Positions 41,054 through 53,700 of a stretch of 64,000 bases of DNA are shown here, piece by piece. The number at the start of each line of letters is the position of its first letter. Position 1 is the first letter of the stretch. The translations under genes and the position numbers were made by a program. The notes beneath the pieces are model-generated. The model made no database searches and was not told the DNA's origin. It was given only the letters and a program-made list of their open reading frames with translations. Origin of the DNA: Kitasatospora sp. NA04385 (GTDB lineage Bacteria; Actinomycetota; Actinomycetes; Streptomycetales; Streptomycetaceae). The stretch covers positions 8,275,239-8,339,238 of the forward strand of contig NZ_CP054919.1 of NCBI RefSeq assembly GCF_013364235.1, written 5' to 3'.

Positions 41054-41767
41054 CGCTGCCTCCTGACGGGGCGTCACCGGAGCGGTCGGCGGCGCCGGTG
41101 GTCGGTTCGCCCGCACCGGATGGTGAGCGCCGTGCGGAGGTGTTCCCGGACGGCCGGACGATGGTCGAGGACGTTCTTCTGCGCGAGTGCGGACGGGAGT
41201 CTAGGGCGTCGTCACCGGCGGCGTCGACGGTGCCCGTGCACCCGGCCCGATGGCGGCGGCGCGGTGCTGGCGGCGCGGTGGGCGGACGCGGGTCCGCGAC
41301 CGGGCGGACGGTCCGTTGGCGGATTTTCGGTGGGTGGCCTGTGAGGAACGACGCGTTTCGTGGAGCGCGCGGGACGGGATTTCACCACAATGCCCGCTGC
41401 TTCGCCGGCATGTGACAGTGCGACGTTTTCCGTTTGAGACAGCCTGTGATTGACCCATGGCGACGGTGTGACGTTACTGCCATGCTCGTGTGCGCAGCCG
41501 GACGATCATCGTCCCGGCCGCTGTGCCCAGCGCTCAGCCCACCAGTGCTCCTTCCTCGAAGAGCGTCGCAGGCGCTGTCGCCTTCGAGCTCCGCTCCACT
41601 GATCCAGACGCTCGAAGCGCGGTCAGGTCCGGGTTCGAACACCACCGGGTCGCCGGGCTGCCCGTGCGCTCGATGCTCCGGCCTCGTGCGCGGCCGGAGC
41701 CTCGGCACCGGGACCGCTACGGGAACACCCGCCCCTCCCCATCCCCCCCGGCTCACGAGGTGTCGAT
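41054..41767. promoter_or_regulatory. 714-base divergent regulatory gap between the P450 and PKS genes
   Basis: No convincing gene is present on either strand; the open frames here are Pro/Arg/Ser-rich shadows. GC drops locally around 41380-41480. TTGAGA (about 41432) and TTGACC (about 41452) are possible -35 elements, without a clear matching -10. The region should hold the promoters for both transcripts. Confidence 0.45.
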
Positions 41768-44760
41768 GTGATGCGCTTCCCCTTGGACCCGGACGCCGAC
41801 CGCGTCGCCGTCATCGGCGTCGCGGGCAGGCTGCCGAAAGCCCCGGACCCGGCGGCGTTCTGGCGACTGCTGTGCGACGGGACCGACGCGATCAGCGCGC
41901 CGCCCGAGGGCAGGCAGGGCGTACGGCACGGCGGCTACCTGGACCGGGTGGACGGCTTCGACGCGGCGTTCTTCGGGGTGTCCCCCCGCGAGGCCGCCGG
42001 CATGGACCCGCAGCAGCGGCTCATGCTCGAACTCGCCTGGGAGGCCCTGGAGGACGCCCGGATCGTGCCGGACACGCTGGCGGGCGGACCGACGGGGGTG
42101 TTCGTCGGCTCGATGTGGGAGGACTACACGTCCCTGACCTACCCCGGCCACATCACGCCGCACACGCTGACCGGCACCAGCCGGGGCGTCATCGCCAACC
42201 GCGTCTCGCACTTCCTCGGGGTGCGCGGACCGAGCATGACGGTCGACACGGCCCAGTCGTCGGCGCTGGTCGCGGTGCACCTGGCGGTCGAGAGCCTGCG
42301 CCGCGGCGAGTCGGCGCTCGCCCTGGCCGGCGGGGTGAACCTCAACCTGACCGCCGCCCGGGAGGAGGGAGCGGAGGAGTTCGGCGGGCTGTCCCCGGAC
42401 GACCGCTGCTTCACGTTCGACGCCCGGGCCAACGGCTTCGTCCGCGGCGAGGGCGGCGCCTTCCTGGTCCTGAAGCCGCTGGACCGGGCCCTGGCCGACG
42501 GGGACCGCGTCTACGGCGTCATCCGGGGCAGCGCGGTCAACAACGACGGCGCCACGCGGAGCCTGACCCTGCCCAGCGCGCAGGCCCAGGAACAGGTCAT
42601 CCGCGCAGCCATGGCCCGGGCCGGGGTGCGTCCCGGGGACGTGCAGTACGTCGAACTGCACGGCACCGGCACCGCCGTCGGCGACCCCGTCGAGGCCGCC
42701 GCCCTCGCGGCGGCCTACCGCGACCCGGCCCGGTCCGGCGGCGCCGACAGCGCCCTGCGGGTCGGCTCCGCCAAGACCAACGTCGGCCACCTGGAAGGCG
42801 CCGCGGGCATCGTCGGCCTGCTCAAGACCGTCCTCAGCGTGCACCACCGCGCCCTGCCGCCGAGCCTGCACCACGAGACCCCGAACCCCGGCATCCCGCT
42901 CGACGCACTGGCGCTGCGGGTCCAGACCGCGCTGACCCCGTGGCCGCGGCCGGACGCGCCCCTGCTCGCCGGCGTGTCGTCGTTCGGCATGGGCGGCACC
43001 AACGCGCACGTGATCGTCGAGCAGGCGCCCAACGTGGAGCGGGCGTCCGACGCGGCCGCTCCGGTCCGCCGCCCCGCCCCCGCCGAGGGCCGCCCGGTGC
43101 CGTGGATCGTCACGGCGCGGACCAAGCAGGCGCTGCGGGCGCAGCTCGCGCGCCTGCACGAGCACGTGCGCAGCCACCCGGACCTGACCGCCGCCGAGGT
43201 CGCGCACGCGCTGGCCACCACCAGGACGCGTTTCGCGCACCGCGCGGTCCTGCTCGACTCCGTCCAGGTCGCCGCCGGCCGGGCCGGCACCCCGGGCCGT
43301 ACCGTCTTCGTGTTCCCCGGCCAGGGCGCGCAGTGGGTCGGCATGGGCCGGGAGCTGTACGCCGAGTACCCCGTCTTCCGGGCCGCCATGGACGAGTGCG
43401 CCCGGGCGCTGGCCCCGCACACCGACTGGTCGCTGGCCGAGGTGCTGGACGGCGCCCCGCTCGACCGGGTGGACGTCGTGCAGCCCGCCCTGTTCGCGGT
43501 GATGGTGTCCCTGGCGGAACTGTGGCGCTCCTTCGGCGTCGAGCCCGACGCGGTGGTCGGGCACTCGCAGGGCGAGATCGCCGCGGCGTACGTCGCGGGC
43601 GCGCTGTCGCTGTCCGACGCGGCCCGGATCGTGGCGCTGCGCAGCCGCGCGCTGGTGGCGCTGACCGGCCGGGGCGGCATGGTGTCCGTGGCCCTGTCCG
43701 CCGAGCGGGCCGCGGACTACGTGTCGCGCTGGGGCGGCGCGCTGACGGTCGCCGTGGTCAACGCCGCCGGTTCGGTCGTGGTGTCCGGCGACACGCAGCC
43801 CCTGTCCGAACTGGTCGCCGCCTGCGCGGCGGACGGTGTCCGCGCACGCGTCGTCCCGGTGGACTACGCCTCCCACTGCGCGCACGTCGAGGCGGTCCGC
43901 GAGCGGCTGCACACCGAACTGGCCGGCGTGCGGCCGCACCAGGGCACCGTCCCCTACTACTCCGCGGTCACCGGCGGCCTCCTCGACGACACCACGGTGC
44001 TCGACGCCGACTACTGGTACCGCAACCTGCGCGAGCCGGTCCGCTTCGACCTGGCCGTCGCCGCCCTACTGGCGGACGGGCACGGTGCCGTGATCGAGGT
44101 CAGCCCGCACCCGGTGCTGCTGCCCGCCCTCGAACAGAGCCTGGAGGAGGCCCGCGAGCGGACCGGCGCGCCCGGCGTCGCCACCGGCACGCTGGGCCGC
44201 GACCGGGGCGGACCGGACGTCTTCCTGACCGCGCTGTCCCGGCTGTTCGTGGCCGGCGTGCCGGTCGACTGGTCCCCGGCCGTGGCCGGTGCCGGGCCCG
44301 TCGACCTGCCCACGTACGCCTTCCAACGCCGTTCGTACTGGCTGCCCGGCGCGACGGCCGGGCCGGGCGAAAGGACCCCGGCCGACCCGGGGGCGCACCC
44401 GGCGGAGACCGCCGCGCCCGGCCGGCCGGACGGCGCCCCGGCGACCGGCGACACCGGGGCGGGCGGCACCATCGAGCCGACCGGCGAGGCCGACGCGGCC
44501 GACACGGTCGACGTAGCCGCCGAGGTCATCGCCCAGCTCGCGCTCGTGCTGGGCCACGAGGACCCCGCGGACATCGATCCCGCGCTCACCTTCAAGGAAC
44601 TCGGCCTCGACTCGGTCACCGGGCTCGAACTGCGCAACCGCCTGGCCGGCGCCCTGGACCGGAAGCTCCCCTCCGGCCTCGTCTTCGACCACCCGACGCC
44701 CGCCGAGCTGATCGACTGGCTGCGCACCGGCCCCGGCGACCGGTCGGCCCCCGCCGCCCC
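41768..44760 (+). other. PKS loading module: KSQ-AT-ACP
   Basis: KSQ domain (residues about 13-420): the usual TACSSS is TAQSSA, with Gln at about residue 163 in place of Cys (codon 42254-42256). This is the signature of loading ketosynthases that decarboxylate the AT-bound extender instead of condensing. AT (about 510-860) has GHSQG (Ser about 600) and YASH, typical of methylmalonyl-CoA. ACP (about 915-990) has the phosphopantetheine Ser in LGLDS (about 949). Predicted starter: propionyl. Confidence 0.9.
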
Positions 44761-47700
44761 GGCCGCCCACGACGACGACCCGGTCGTCATCGTGGGGATG
44801 GGCTGCCGCTTCCCCGGCGGGGTGGCCTCGCCGGACGACCTGTGGCGGCTGGTCGCGGACGGCGTGGACGCGATCGGCGACTTCCCGGACGACCGCGGCT
44901 GGAACCTGGGCCGCCTGTACGACCCGGAACTGCGCGGCGCGGGCACCACGTCCATCGACCGGGGCGGGTTCCTGGCCGCGGCGGCCGGCTTCGACGCCGC
45001 GTTCTTCGGCATCTCGCCCCGCGAGGCGCTCGCCATGGACCCGCAGCAGCGGTTGGTGCTGGAGACGGCCTGGGAGACCTTCGAGCACGCCGGGATCGAC
45101 CCGACCTCGCTGCGCGGCAGCCGCACCGGCGTGTTCACCGGCCTCTGGTCGTCCGGCTACGCGACCGGGCCGGGCCTGCCGGAGGACCTGGAGGGCTACC
45201 TGTTCACCGGCGTGGCGACCAGTGTCACGTCCGGCCGGGTCGCCTACCACCTCGGGCTGCGCGGTCCGGCGCTGTCCGTGGACACCGCCTGCTCGTCGTC
45301 CCTGGTCGCCGTCCACCTGGCCGCCCAGTCGCTGCGCGCGGGCGAGTGCTCGCTGGCGCTCGCCGGCGGCGTCACGGTCATGGCGACGCCGTTCGGCTTC
45401 ACCGAGTTCTCCCGCCAGCACGGCCTCGCGGCGGACGGCCGCAGCAAGCCCTTCGCCGCCGCGGCCGACGGCACCAGCTGGGGCGAGGGCGCCGGTCTGG
45501 TGCTGCTGGAGCGGCTGTCGGACGCCCGCCGCAACGGGCACCGGGTGCTGGCGGTGGTACGGGGCTCGGCGGTCAACCAGGACGGGGCCAGCAACGGCCT
45601 GACCGCGCCGAACGGTCCGTCGCAGGAGCGGGTGATCCGGCAGGCCCTCGCCAACGCGGGGTTGGCGCCGTCCGAGGTGGACGCGGTGGAGGCGCACGGC
45701 ACCGGCACCACCCTCGGCGACCCCATCGAGGCCCACGCCCTGCTGGCCGCCTACGGCCAGGGGCGCACCGAGCCGCTGTGGTTGGGGTCGGTGAAGTCCA
45801 ACATCGGGCACACCCAGGCGGCGGCGGGCGTCGCCGGTGTGATCAAGATGGTCATGGCGATGCGGCACGGTGAACTACCGCGGACCCTGCACGTGGACGC
45901 GCCCTCCCCGCACGTCGACTGGGAGTCCGGGAACATCCGCCTGCTCACCGAGGCCCGGCCCTGGCCGGACCACGACCACCTGCGCCGCGCCGGAATCTCG
46001 GCCTTCGGCATCAGCGGCACCAACGCCCACCTGATCATCGAGCAGCCCTCCGCCCCCGACCCCGGCCGCCGCCCCGAACCCGCCGACCGGGCCGCCCCCA
46101 CCGCCTGGCTGCTGTCCGCGAAGACCGACGCCGCGCTGCGGGCCCAGGCCGAGCGGCTGCACGCGTACGCGACCGCCCGCCCCGACCTCCCGGCCGCCGC
46201 GATCAGCCGCGCCCTGGCCGCCCGCACCCGGTTCGAGCACCGGGCCGCGGTGGTCGGCGCCGACCGGGACGACCTGCTGTCCGGCCTGGCCGCGCTCCCG
46301 CCGGGACTGCCGCGCCGGACCGGCGGAACGGTGTTCGTCTTCCCCGGGCAGGGGGCGCAGTGGGCGGGCATGGGACGTGACCTGTACGAGCAGTCCGAGG
46401 TCTTCCGCGCCGGCATCGACGCCTGCGCCGCCGCCCTGGCCCCGTACACCGACTGGTCGCTGGTCGACGAACTGCGCCACGGCGCGCTGGACCGGGTCGA
46501 CGTGGTGCAGCCGGCCCTGTTCGCCGTCATGGTGGCGCTGGCCGACCTGTGGCGCTCCCACGGCGTGCGGCCGGACGCCGTGGTCGGCCACTCCCAGGCG
46601 GAGATCGCCGCCGCGTACGTCGCCGGCGCGCTGTCGCTGCAGGACGCCGCCAAGGTCGTGGCGCTGCGGTCCAGGGCACTGGTCGCCCTCGCCGGCCGGG
46701 GCGGCATGGTGTCCCTCGCCCTGTCCGCCGAGAAGGCCGCCGACCACCTCGCCCGCTGGGGCGAGCGGCTGACCACCGCCGTGGTGAACGGACCCGCGGC
46801 GGTCGTGGTGTCCGGCGAACGCGGGGCCCTGGACGAACTGTTGGCGGCGTGCGCCGAGGACGGCATCCGCGCCCGCGCCATTCCCGTCGACTACGCCGCC
46901 CACTCGGCGCAGGTCGAGGCCGTCCGCGAGCAACTGCTCACCGACCTGGCCGACATCACGCCGCGTCAGGCGGCCGTCCCGTTCTACTCCACGGTGACCG
47001 GCGGGCCGGTCGACACCGCCGCCCTCGACGCCGCCTACTGGTACCGCAACCTGCGCGAACCCGTGCGCTTCGACCTCGCCACCGCCCGGCTCACCGCCGA
47101 CGGCCACGAGGTGTTCGTGGAAGTCGGCCCGCACCCGGTGCTGGTGCCCGCGCTGGACGACGTCACCGCCACCGGAACGCTGCGCCGCGACCACGGCGGC
47201 CTCACCGAGTTCCTCGCCGCGGCGGGGCGCCTGCACGCCGCCGGGGTCGACGTCGACTGGACTCCGGTCCTGCCCCGCACCGCACCCGCGGCGGACCTGC
47301 CCACGTACGCCTTCCAGCGCGAGCCCTACTGGGTGGCCGCGAGCCCGCCGGCGCCCCGCGACGACTGGCGCTACCAGGTGGCCTGGACGCCGACGCGCGA
47401 CGCCGCGACCCCGGTGGACCCGGCGCGCTGGCTCGTCCTCGCCACGACCGGGCACCCGTGGGCCGAGGCCCTGCGCGCACGGGGCTGCACGGTGGCCGAC
47501 GCCTGGGCCGCGACCGGCCCCGGGGACGCCCGGCCGGACGGCGTGCTGTCGCTGCTGGCGCTGGACGAGGCGCCGCACCCCGACCACCCGGTGCTCCCGG
47601 CGGGCCTGGTCCGCACCCTGGACCTGATCCGCACCCTCGACCCGGCGCGCAGCCCGGACCGGGTGCGGACGGCGCCCGTCCCGCTGTGGTGCGCGACCAG

Positions 47701-50700
47701 CGGCGCCGTCAGCACCTCGGGCACCGACCCGGTCACCAGCCCGGCCCAGGCCCTGGCCTGGGGCGCCGGCGCGTCCGCGGCGCTGGAGTTCCCGCAGGGC
47801 TGGGGCGGCCTGGTCGACCTCCCCGCCGTGCCCGACGCGGACAGCGTGGACGCGCTGCTCCGGGTGCTCGCCGGCACGGGCGAGGACCAGGTGGCGATCC
47901 GCGGCGCCCGGCGCTTCGCCAAGCGGCTGCGGCGCAGGGCCGCACCGGGCCCGGCCGCGCGGCCCTGGCGGCCGCGGGGCACCGTGCTGGTCACCGGCGG
48001 CACCGGCGCGCTCGGCGGACACGTGGCCCGCCGCCTCGCGCGGCAGGGCGCGGAGCACATCGTGCTGGCCGCCCGACGGGGCCCCGACGCACCCGGCGCG
48101 GTCGGCCTGCGCGACGAACTGGAGGCGGCCGGGGCACGGGTGACCGTGGCGGCGTGCGACGTGGCCGACCGGGACGCCCTGCGGGACCTCGTCGAGCGCG
48201 TCGGCGACATCCGCGCCGTCTTCCACACCGCCGGCGTCATCAGGCCGACCAGGCTGGCCGACACGACAGCGGCGGAGTTCGCCGAGGTCGTCACGGCCAA
48301 GGTCGCCGGGGCGGCGCACCTGGCGGAACTCCTGCCGGACCTCGACGCCCTCGTCCTGTTCTCCTCCACCGCGGGCGTGTGGGGCGACGGCCACGGCGCG
48401 GCCTACGCCGCCGGCAACGCCTTCCTCGACGCCCTGGCCGCCCAGCACCGCGCCCGGGGCCGCGCCACGACCTCCGTCGCGTGGGGCATCTGGGCCGACG
48501 GCGGCATGGCGGCCCTGGAGTCCGTGCAGCGCCAGCGCACCCTGCTCGGCCTCGGCGAACTGGACCCAGGCCGGGCGCTCGACGCGCTGCAGGACGTCCT
48601 CGACCACGACGAGGCCCTCGCGGTCGTCACCGAGGCCGACTGGGCCCAGTTCGCCCGCGCCTACACCCACGCCCGGCCGAGCCGACTGCTGCGGGACCTG
48701 CCCGAGGCCCACAGCCGGGCGCAAGCCCCCCGGCCCGCGCCCGCCGCCGACGGCGCCGACCTGCTGGAGCTGATCACCACCCACGCCGCCGGGGTGCTGG
48801 GACACGCCACCCCCGCACGGATCGACCCCCGGCAGGCGTTCAAGGACCTGGGCTTCGACTCGCTGACCGCGGTGGAACTGCGCAACCGCCTGACCGCCGC
48901 GCTCGGGGTGAAACTGCCTGCCACCCTGGTCTTCGACCACCCCACCCCGGCCCGGCTGGCCGCCCACCTGTCCGGCGAGCGGGACGCGCCGCAGGCCCCG
49001 GCCCCGGCCGCGACGGACGAACCGATCGCGGTCATCGGCATGGGCTGCCGCTACCCCGGAGGCGTCGGCACCCCCGAGGACCTGTGGCGGCTGGTCGCGG
49101 ACGGCGTGGACGCGGTCGGCGACTTCCCGGCCGACCGGGGCTGGGACATCGACCGCCTGTACGACCCGACGGGGAGCCGTCCCCGCACGTCGAGCACGTC
49201 CAGGGGCGGCTTCCTCGACGGCGTCGGCGACTTCGACGCGGCGTTCTTCGGGATCTCGCCCCGCGAGGCGCTCGCCATGGACCCCCAGCAGCGCCTCCTG
49301 CTGGAGACCGCGTGGGAGACCGTCGAGTACGCCGGTATCGACCCGACCACGCTGGAGGGCACCTCCACCGGCGTGTTCACCGGCATCTGGTCCACCGGCT
49401 ACGCCGCCGGGCCGGTCCCCGACGACCTGGAGGGCTACCAGGTCACCGGCACCGCGTCGAGCGTGGGATCGGGCCGGCTGGCGTACCAGTTGGGCCTGCT
49501 CGGCCCGGCGCTGTCCCTGGACACCGGCTGCTCGTCGTCCCTGGTGGCCCTGCACCTGGCCGCGCAGGCGCTGCGCTCGGGAGAGTGCTCGTTCGCCCTG
49601 GCCGGCGGTGTCACCGTCAACTCGGCGCCCACGCTGTTCACCGAGATGTCCCGGCAGGGGGCGAGCGCGCCCGACGGCCGCTGCAAGTCCTTCGCCGCCG
49701 CGGCCGACGGGGCGGGTTGGGCCGAGGGCGCCGGGCTGGTGCTGCTGGAGCGGCTGTCGGACGCCCGCCGCAACGGCCACGAGGTGCTGGCGGTCGTCCG
49801 GGGCTCCGCCACCAACCAGGACGGTGCGTCGAACGGGCTGACCGCGCCGAACGGTCCGTCGCAGGAACGGGTGATCCGGCAGGCGCTGGCCAATGCGGGT
49901 TTGTCGGGGTCGGACGTGGATGTGGTGGAGGCGCACGGCACCGGGACGACGCTGGGTGATCCGATCGAGGCGCAGGCGCTGTTGGCGACGTACGGTCAGG
50001 ACCGTTCCGAGCCGCTGTGGTTGGGGTCGGTGAAGTCGAACATCGGCCACACGCAAGCCGCTGCGGGCGTCGCCGGTGTGATCAAGATGGTGATGGCGAT
50101 GCGGCACGGACAGTTGCCGCGGACGCTGCACGTGGACGAGCCGACCTCGCACGTCGACTGGGAGTCCGGCGCGGTCCGCCTGCTCACCGAACCGGTCGCC
50201 TGGCCCGGGACCGGACGGCCCCGCCGGGCCGGCGTGTCGGCGTTCGGCATCAGCGGCACCAATGCGCACGTCATCATCGAGCAGAGCATCCCCGAACAGC
50301 CCGCCGAGGCCGACCCCGCCGTACCCGCTCCCCGGGGCCGCGCGGACGACCCGGTTCTCTGGCCGCTGTCGGCCAGGTCCGAGGCGGCGTTGCGGGAGCA
50401 GGCGCGTCGGCTGGGCGCGTTCCTGGCCGAGCACCCCGAGGTGGGCCCGGCGGCGGTCGGGGGCGCCCTGGCCGCCCGCACCGTGTTCGAGCACCGGGCG
50501 GTGGTGCGCGGTGCGGAGGCGCTGGAGGCCCTGGCAGCGGGGGGTACGGCGCCGGGTCTGCTGACCGGGGTCGTCCGTCCGTTGGGCCGGTCGGTGTTCG
50601 TGTTCCCGGGGCAGGGCGCGCAGTGGGTGGGGATGGGTGCGGAGTTGTACGGCTCGGAGCCGGTGTTCCGGGCGGCGATCGACGCGTGTGCCGCTGCTCT

Positions 50701-53700
50701 GGAGCCTTACACCGACTGGTCGTTGGTGGACGTACTGACCGGTGATGGGTCGTTGGAGCGGGTGGATGTGGTGCAGCCCGCGCTGTTCGCGGTGATGGTG
50801 GCGCTCGCCGCGCTGTGGCGGGCGCACGGCGTGCAGCCGGATGCCGTCGTCGGGCATTCGCAGGGCGAGATCGCCGCGGCGTACGTGGCGGGCGCGTTGT
50901 CGTTGGAGGACGCCGCGAAGGTGGTGGCGCTGCGCAGCAGGGCCCTGGTCGCCCTGGCCGGACACGGCGGCATGGTCTCGGTCGTGCTGTCCGCGGACGC
51001 CGCCGCCGACTACCTCAGCCCCTGGGGCGACCGGATCACCGTCGCGGTGGTCAACTCCGCCTCCACCGTCGTGGTGTCCGGCGAGCGCGGGGCCCTGGAC
51101 GAACTGTTGGCGGCGTGCGCCGAGGACGGCATCCGCGCCCGCGCCATCCCCGTCGACTACGCCGCCCACTCCGCGCAGGTCGAGGCGGTCCGCGAACAAC
51201 TGCTCACCGACCTCGCCGACATCACGCCGCGTCAGGCGGACGTCCCGTTCTACTCCACCGTCACCGGCGGGCCGGTCGACACCGCCGCCCTCGACGCCGC
51301 CTACTGGTACCGCAACCTGCGCGAACCCGTGCGCTTCGACCTCGCCACCGCCCGGCTCACCGCCGACGGCCACGAGGTGTTCGTGGAAGTCAGCCCGCAC
51401 CCAGTGCTGGTGCAGGACCTGGACGGCGTGGCGACCGGCACCCTGCGCCGCGACCACGGCGCCGTCGGGGAATTCCACACCGCCCTGGCCCGCCTCCACG
51501 TCCAGGGCGTCGCCGTGACCTGGCCGCACGAGCGCCCGCACGGCGTCAGGCTGCCCGGCTACGCCTTCCAGCGCAGCACCTACTGGCTCACCCCCGCGGC
51601 CGACGACCACGGCACCGGGCACCCGCTGGCGGGCACCGCGGTCGAACTGCCCGACGGCACCACCGTGCACAGCGGCCGCGTCTCCACCCGCACCCACCCC
51701 TGGCTGGCCGACCACGCCGTCGACGGCACGGTCCTGCTGCCGGGCACCGCCTTCCTCGAACTCGCCACCCCGACCGGCGGGACCCTGGACGACCTCGTCC
51801 TGCACCTGCCGCTCGCGCTCTCCGACGCCCCCACGGACATCCGGGTCTCGGTCGGCGCCCCGGACGACGCCGGTCGCAGCCCGGTCACCGTGCACTCCAA
51901 GGGCGGCGACGGCTGGGTCCGCCACGCGTCCGGAACCCTCGGCGGCCGGGTGTCGGCCGGACGCCTCCACTGGCCCCCGAGGAACGCCGAACCCGTGGAC
52001 CCCGAAGGGTTCTACGCCTTCCTCGACGGACTCGGCTACCAGTACGGGCCCGCGTTCCGGGGCGTGCGGGAGCTGTGGCAGGGCGAGGACGAACTGTACG
52101 CCGAGGTGTCCGTCCCCGACGGCGCCCGCTTCGGCATCCACCCCGCGCTCCTGGACGCCGCGCTCCAGCCGCTGATCCTGCTCAGCCCCGACACCCGGGT
52201 CCGGCTGCCGTTCTCCTTCTCCGGCGTCGCCGTGCACACCACCGGTGCGTCCTCCGCCCGGGTCCACCTGGCCCGCACGGGTACCGACACCTACCGCGCG
52301 ACGCTGACCGACCTGTCCGGCCACCCGCTCGCGGACATCACCGCGCTGACCGTCCGTCCGGCCGCCGAGGTCCGGGCCGCGGTGCTGCACACCCGGTGGG
52401 CGCCGCTCGCCGCGAGCGCACCGACCGAGGTGGTGCCGAGCCCGGTGCTCGCCGCGGGAGCCGACGCGGCGTCCGTGCACGCCCTCGTCCAGCGGGCCCG
52501 CGCGCTCGTCCAGGACTTCCTGGCCGAGCACCCGGAGCGGACGGCCGCCCGCCTGGCCGTCCTGACCCGCGGCGTGGCCGGCGCGGCCGTCCGCGGCCTG
52601 GTCCGCACCGCCGCCGCCGAGCACCCCGGCCGGTTCGTGCTGGTCGACGTGGGCGACGCGACCGAGCAGGACGCGGTCCGGGCCGCCGCGACGGCCGGCG
52701 ACGAACCCGAACTGGCCCTGCGGCGCGAAGGAGTCCTCGTCCCGCGGCAGGCCAGGTACGCGCCGGAACTGACCGCCCCCGACGGCGCGTACCGGCTGAG
52801 CGAGTCCGGCACCGGTCAACTGGACGACCTGGCCCTGCTGCCCTGCCCGGAGCCCGTGCTGGAACCCGGTCAGGTCCGGGTCGCCGTACGCGCGGCCGGC
52901 CTGAACTTCCGCGACGTGCTCATCACCCTCGGCATGTACCCGGACCGGCCGCCGCTGGGCGGCGAAGCGGCCGGCACCGTCGTCGAGGTCGGCCCCGGCG
53001 TCACGGCCTGGCGGCCCGGCGACCGCGTCACGGGCCTGATGCCCGGCGCCTTCGGGCCGCGCGCGGTCGCCGACCACCGGCTGCTGACGGCGATCCCCGA
53101 CGGCTGGAGCTTCACCGAGGCGGCGTCGCTGCCCGTCGCGTTCACCACCGCCTGGTACGGGCTGTTCGACCTCGGCGAACTGCGCCCCGGCGACCGGGTG
53201 CTGATCCACTCGGGCGCGGGCGGCGTGGGCACGGCGGCGATCCGGCTGGCCCGGAACAGCGGCGCGGAGGTCTTCGCCACCGCGAGCCCCGCCAAGTGGG
53301 ACGCCCTGCGCGCCCTGGGACTGGACGAGGACCACATCGCCTCCTCCCGCGACACCCGGTTCGCCGACCGGTTCCCGGCCGTGGACGTCGTCCTCAACTC
53401 GCTCGCGGGAGAACTCACCGACGCCTCCCTGCGGCTGCTCGCGCCCGGCGGACGGTTCGTCGAACTGGGCAAGACGGACGTCCGCTCGCCCGAGGGCCTG
53501 ATCTACCGGGCCTTCGACCTCAACGACGTCGACCCCGCGCGCCAGGGCGAGATCCTCTCCAGGACCGTGGCGATGGTCGCCGACGGGACGCTGGAACCGC
53601 TGCCGGTCACCGCCGCGGACCTCCGCCAGGCCGTCGCCACCTTCCGGCTGATGAGCCAGGCCCGCCACACCGGCAAGATCGTCCTCACCGTCCCGCAGCC

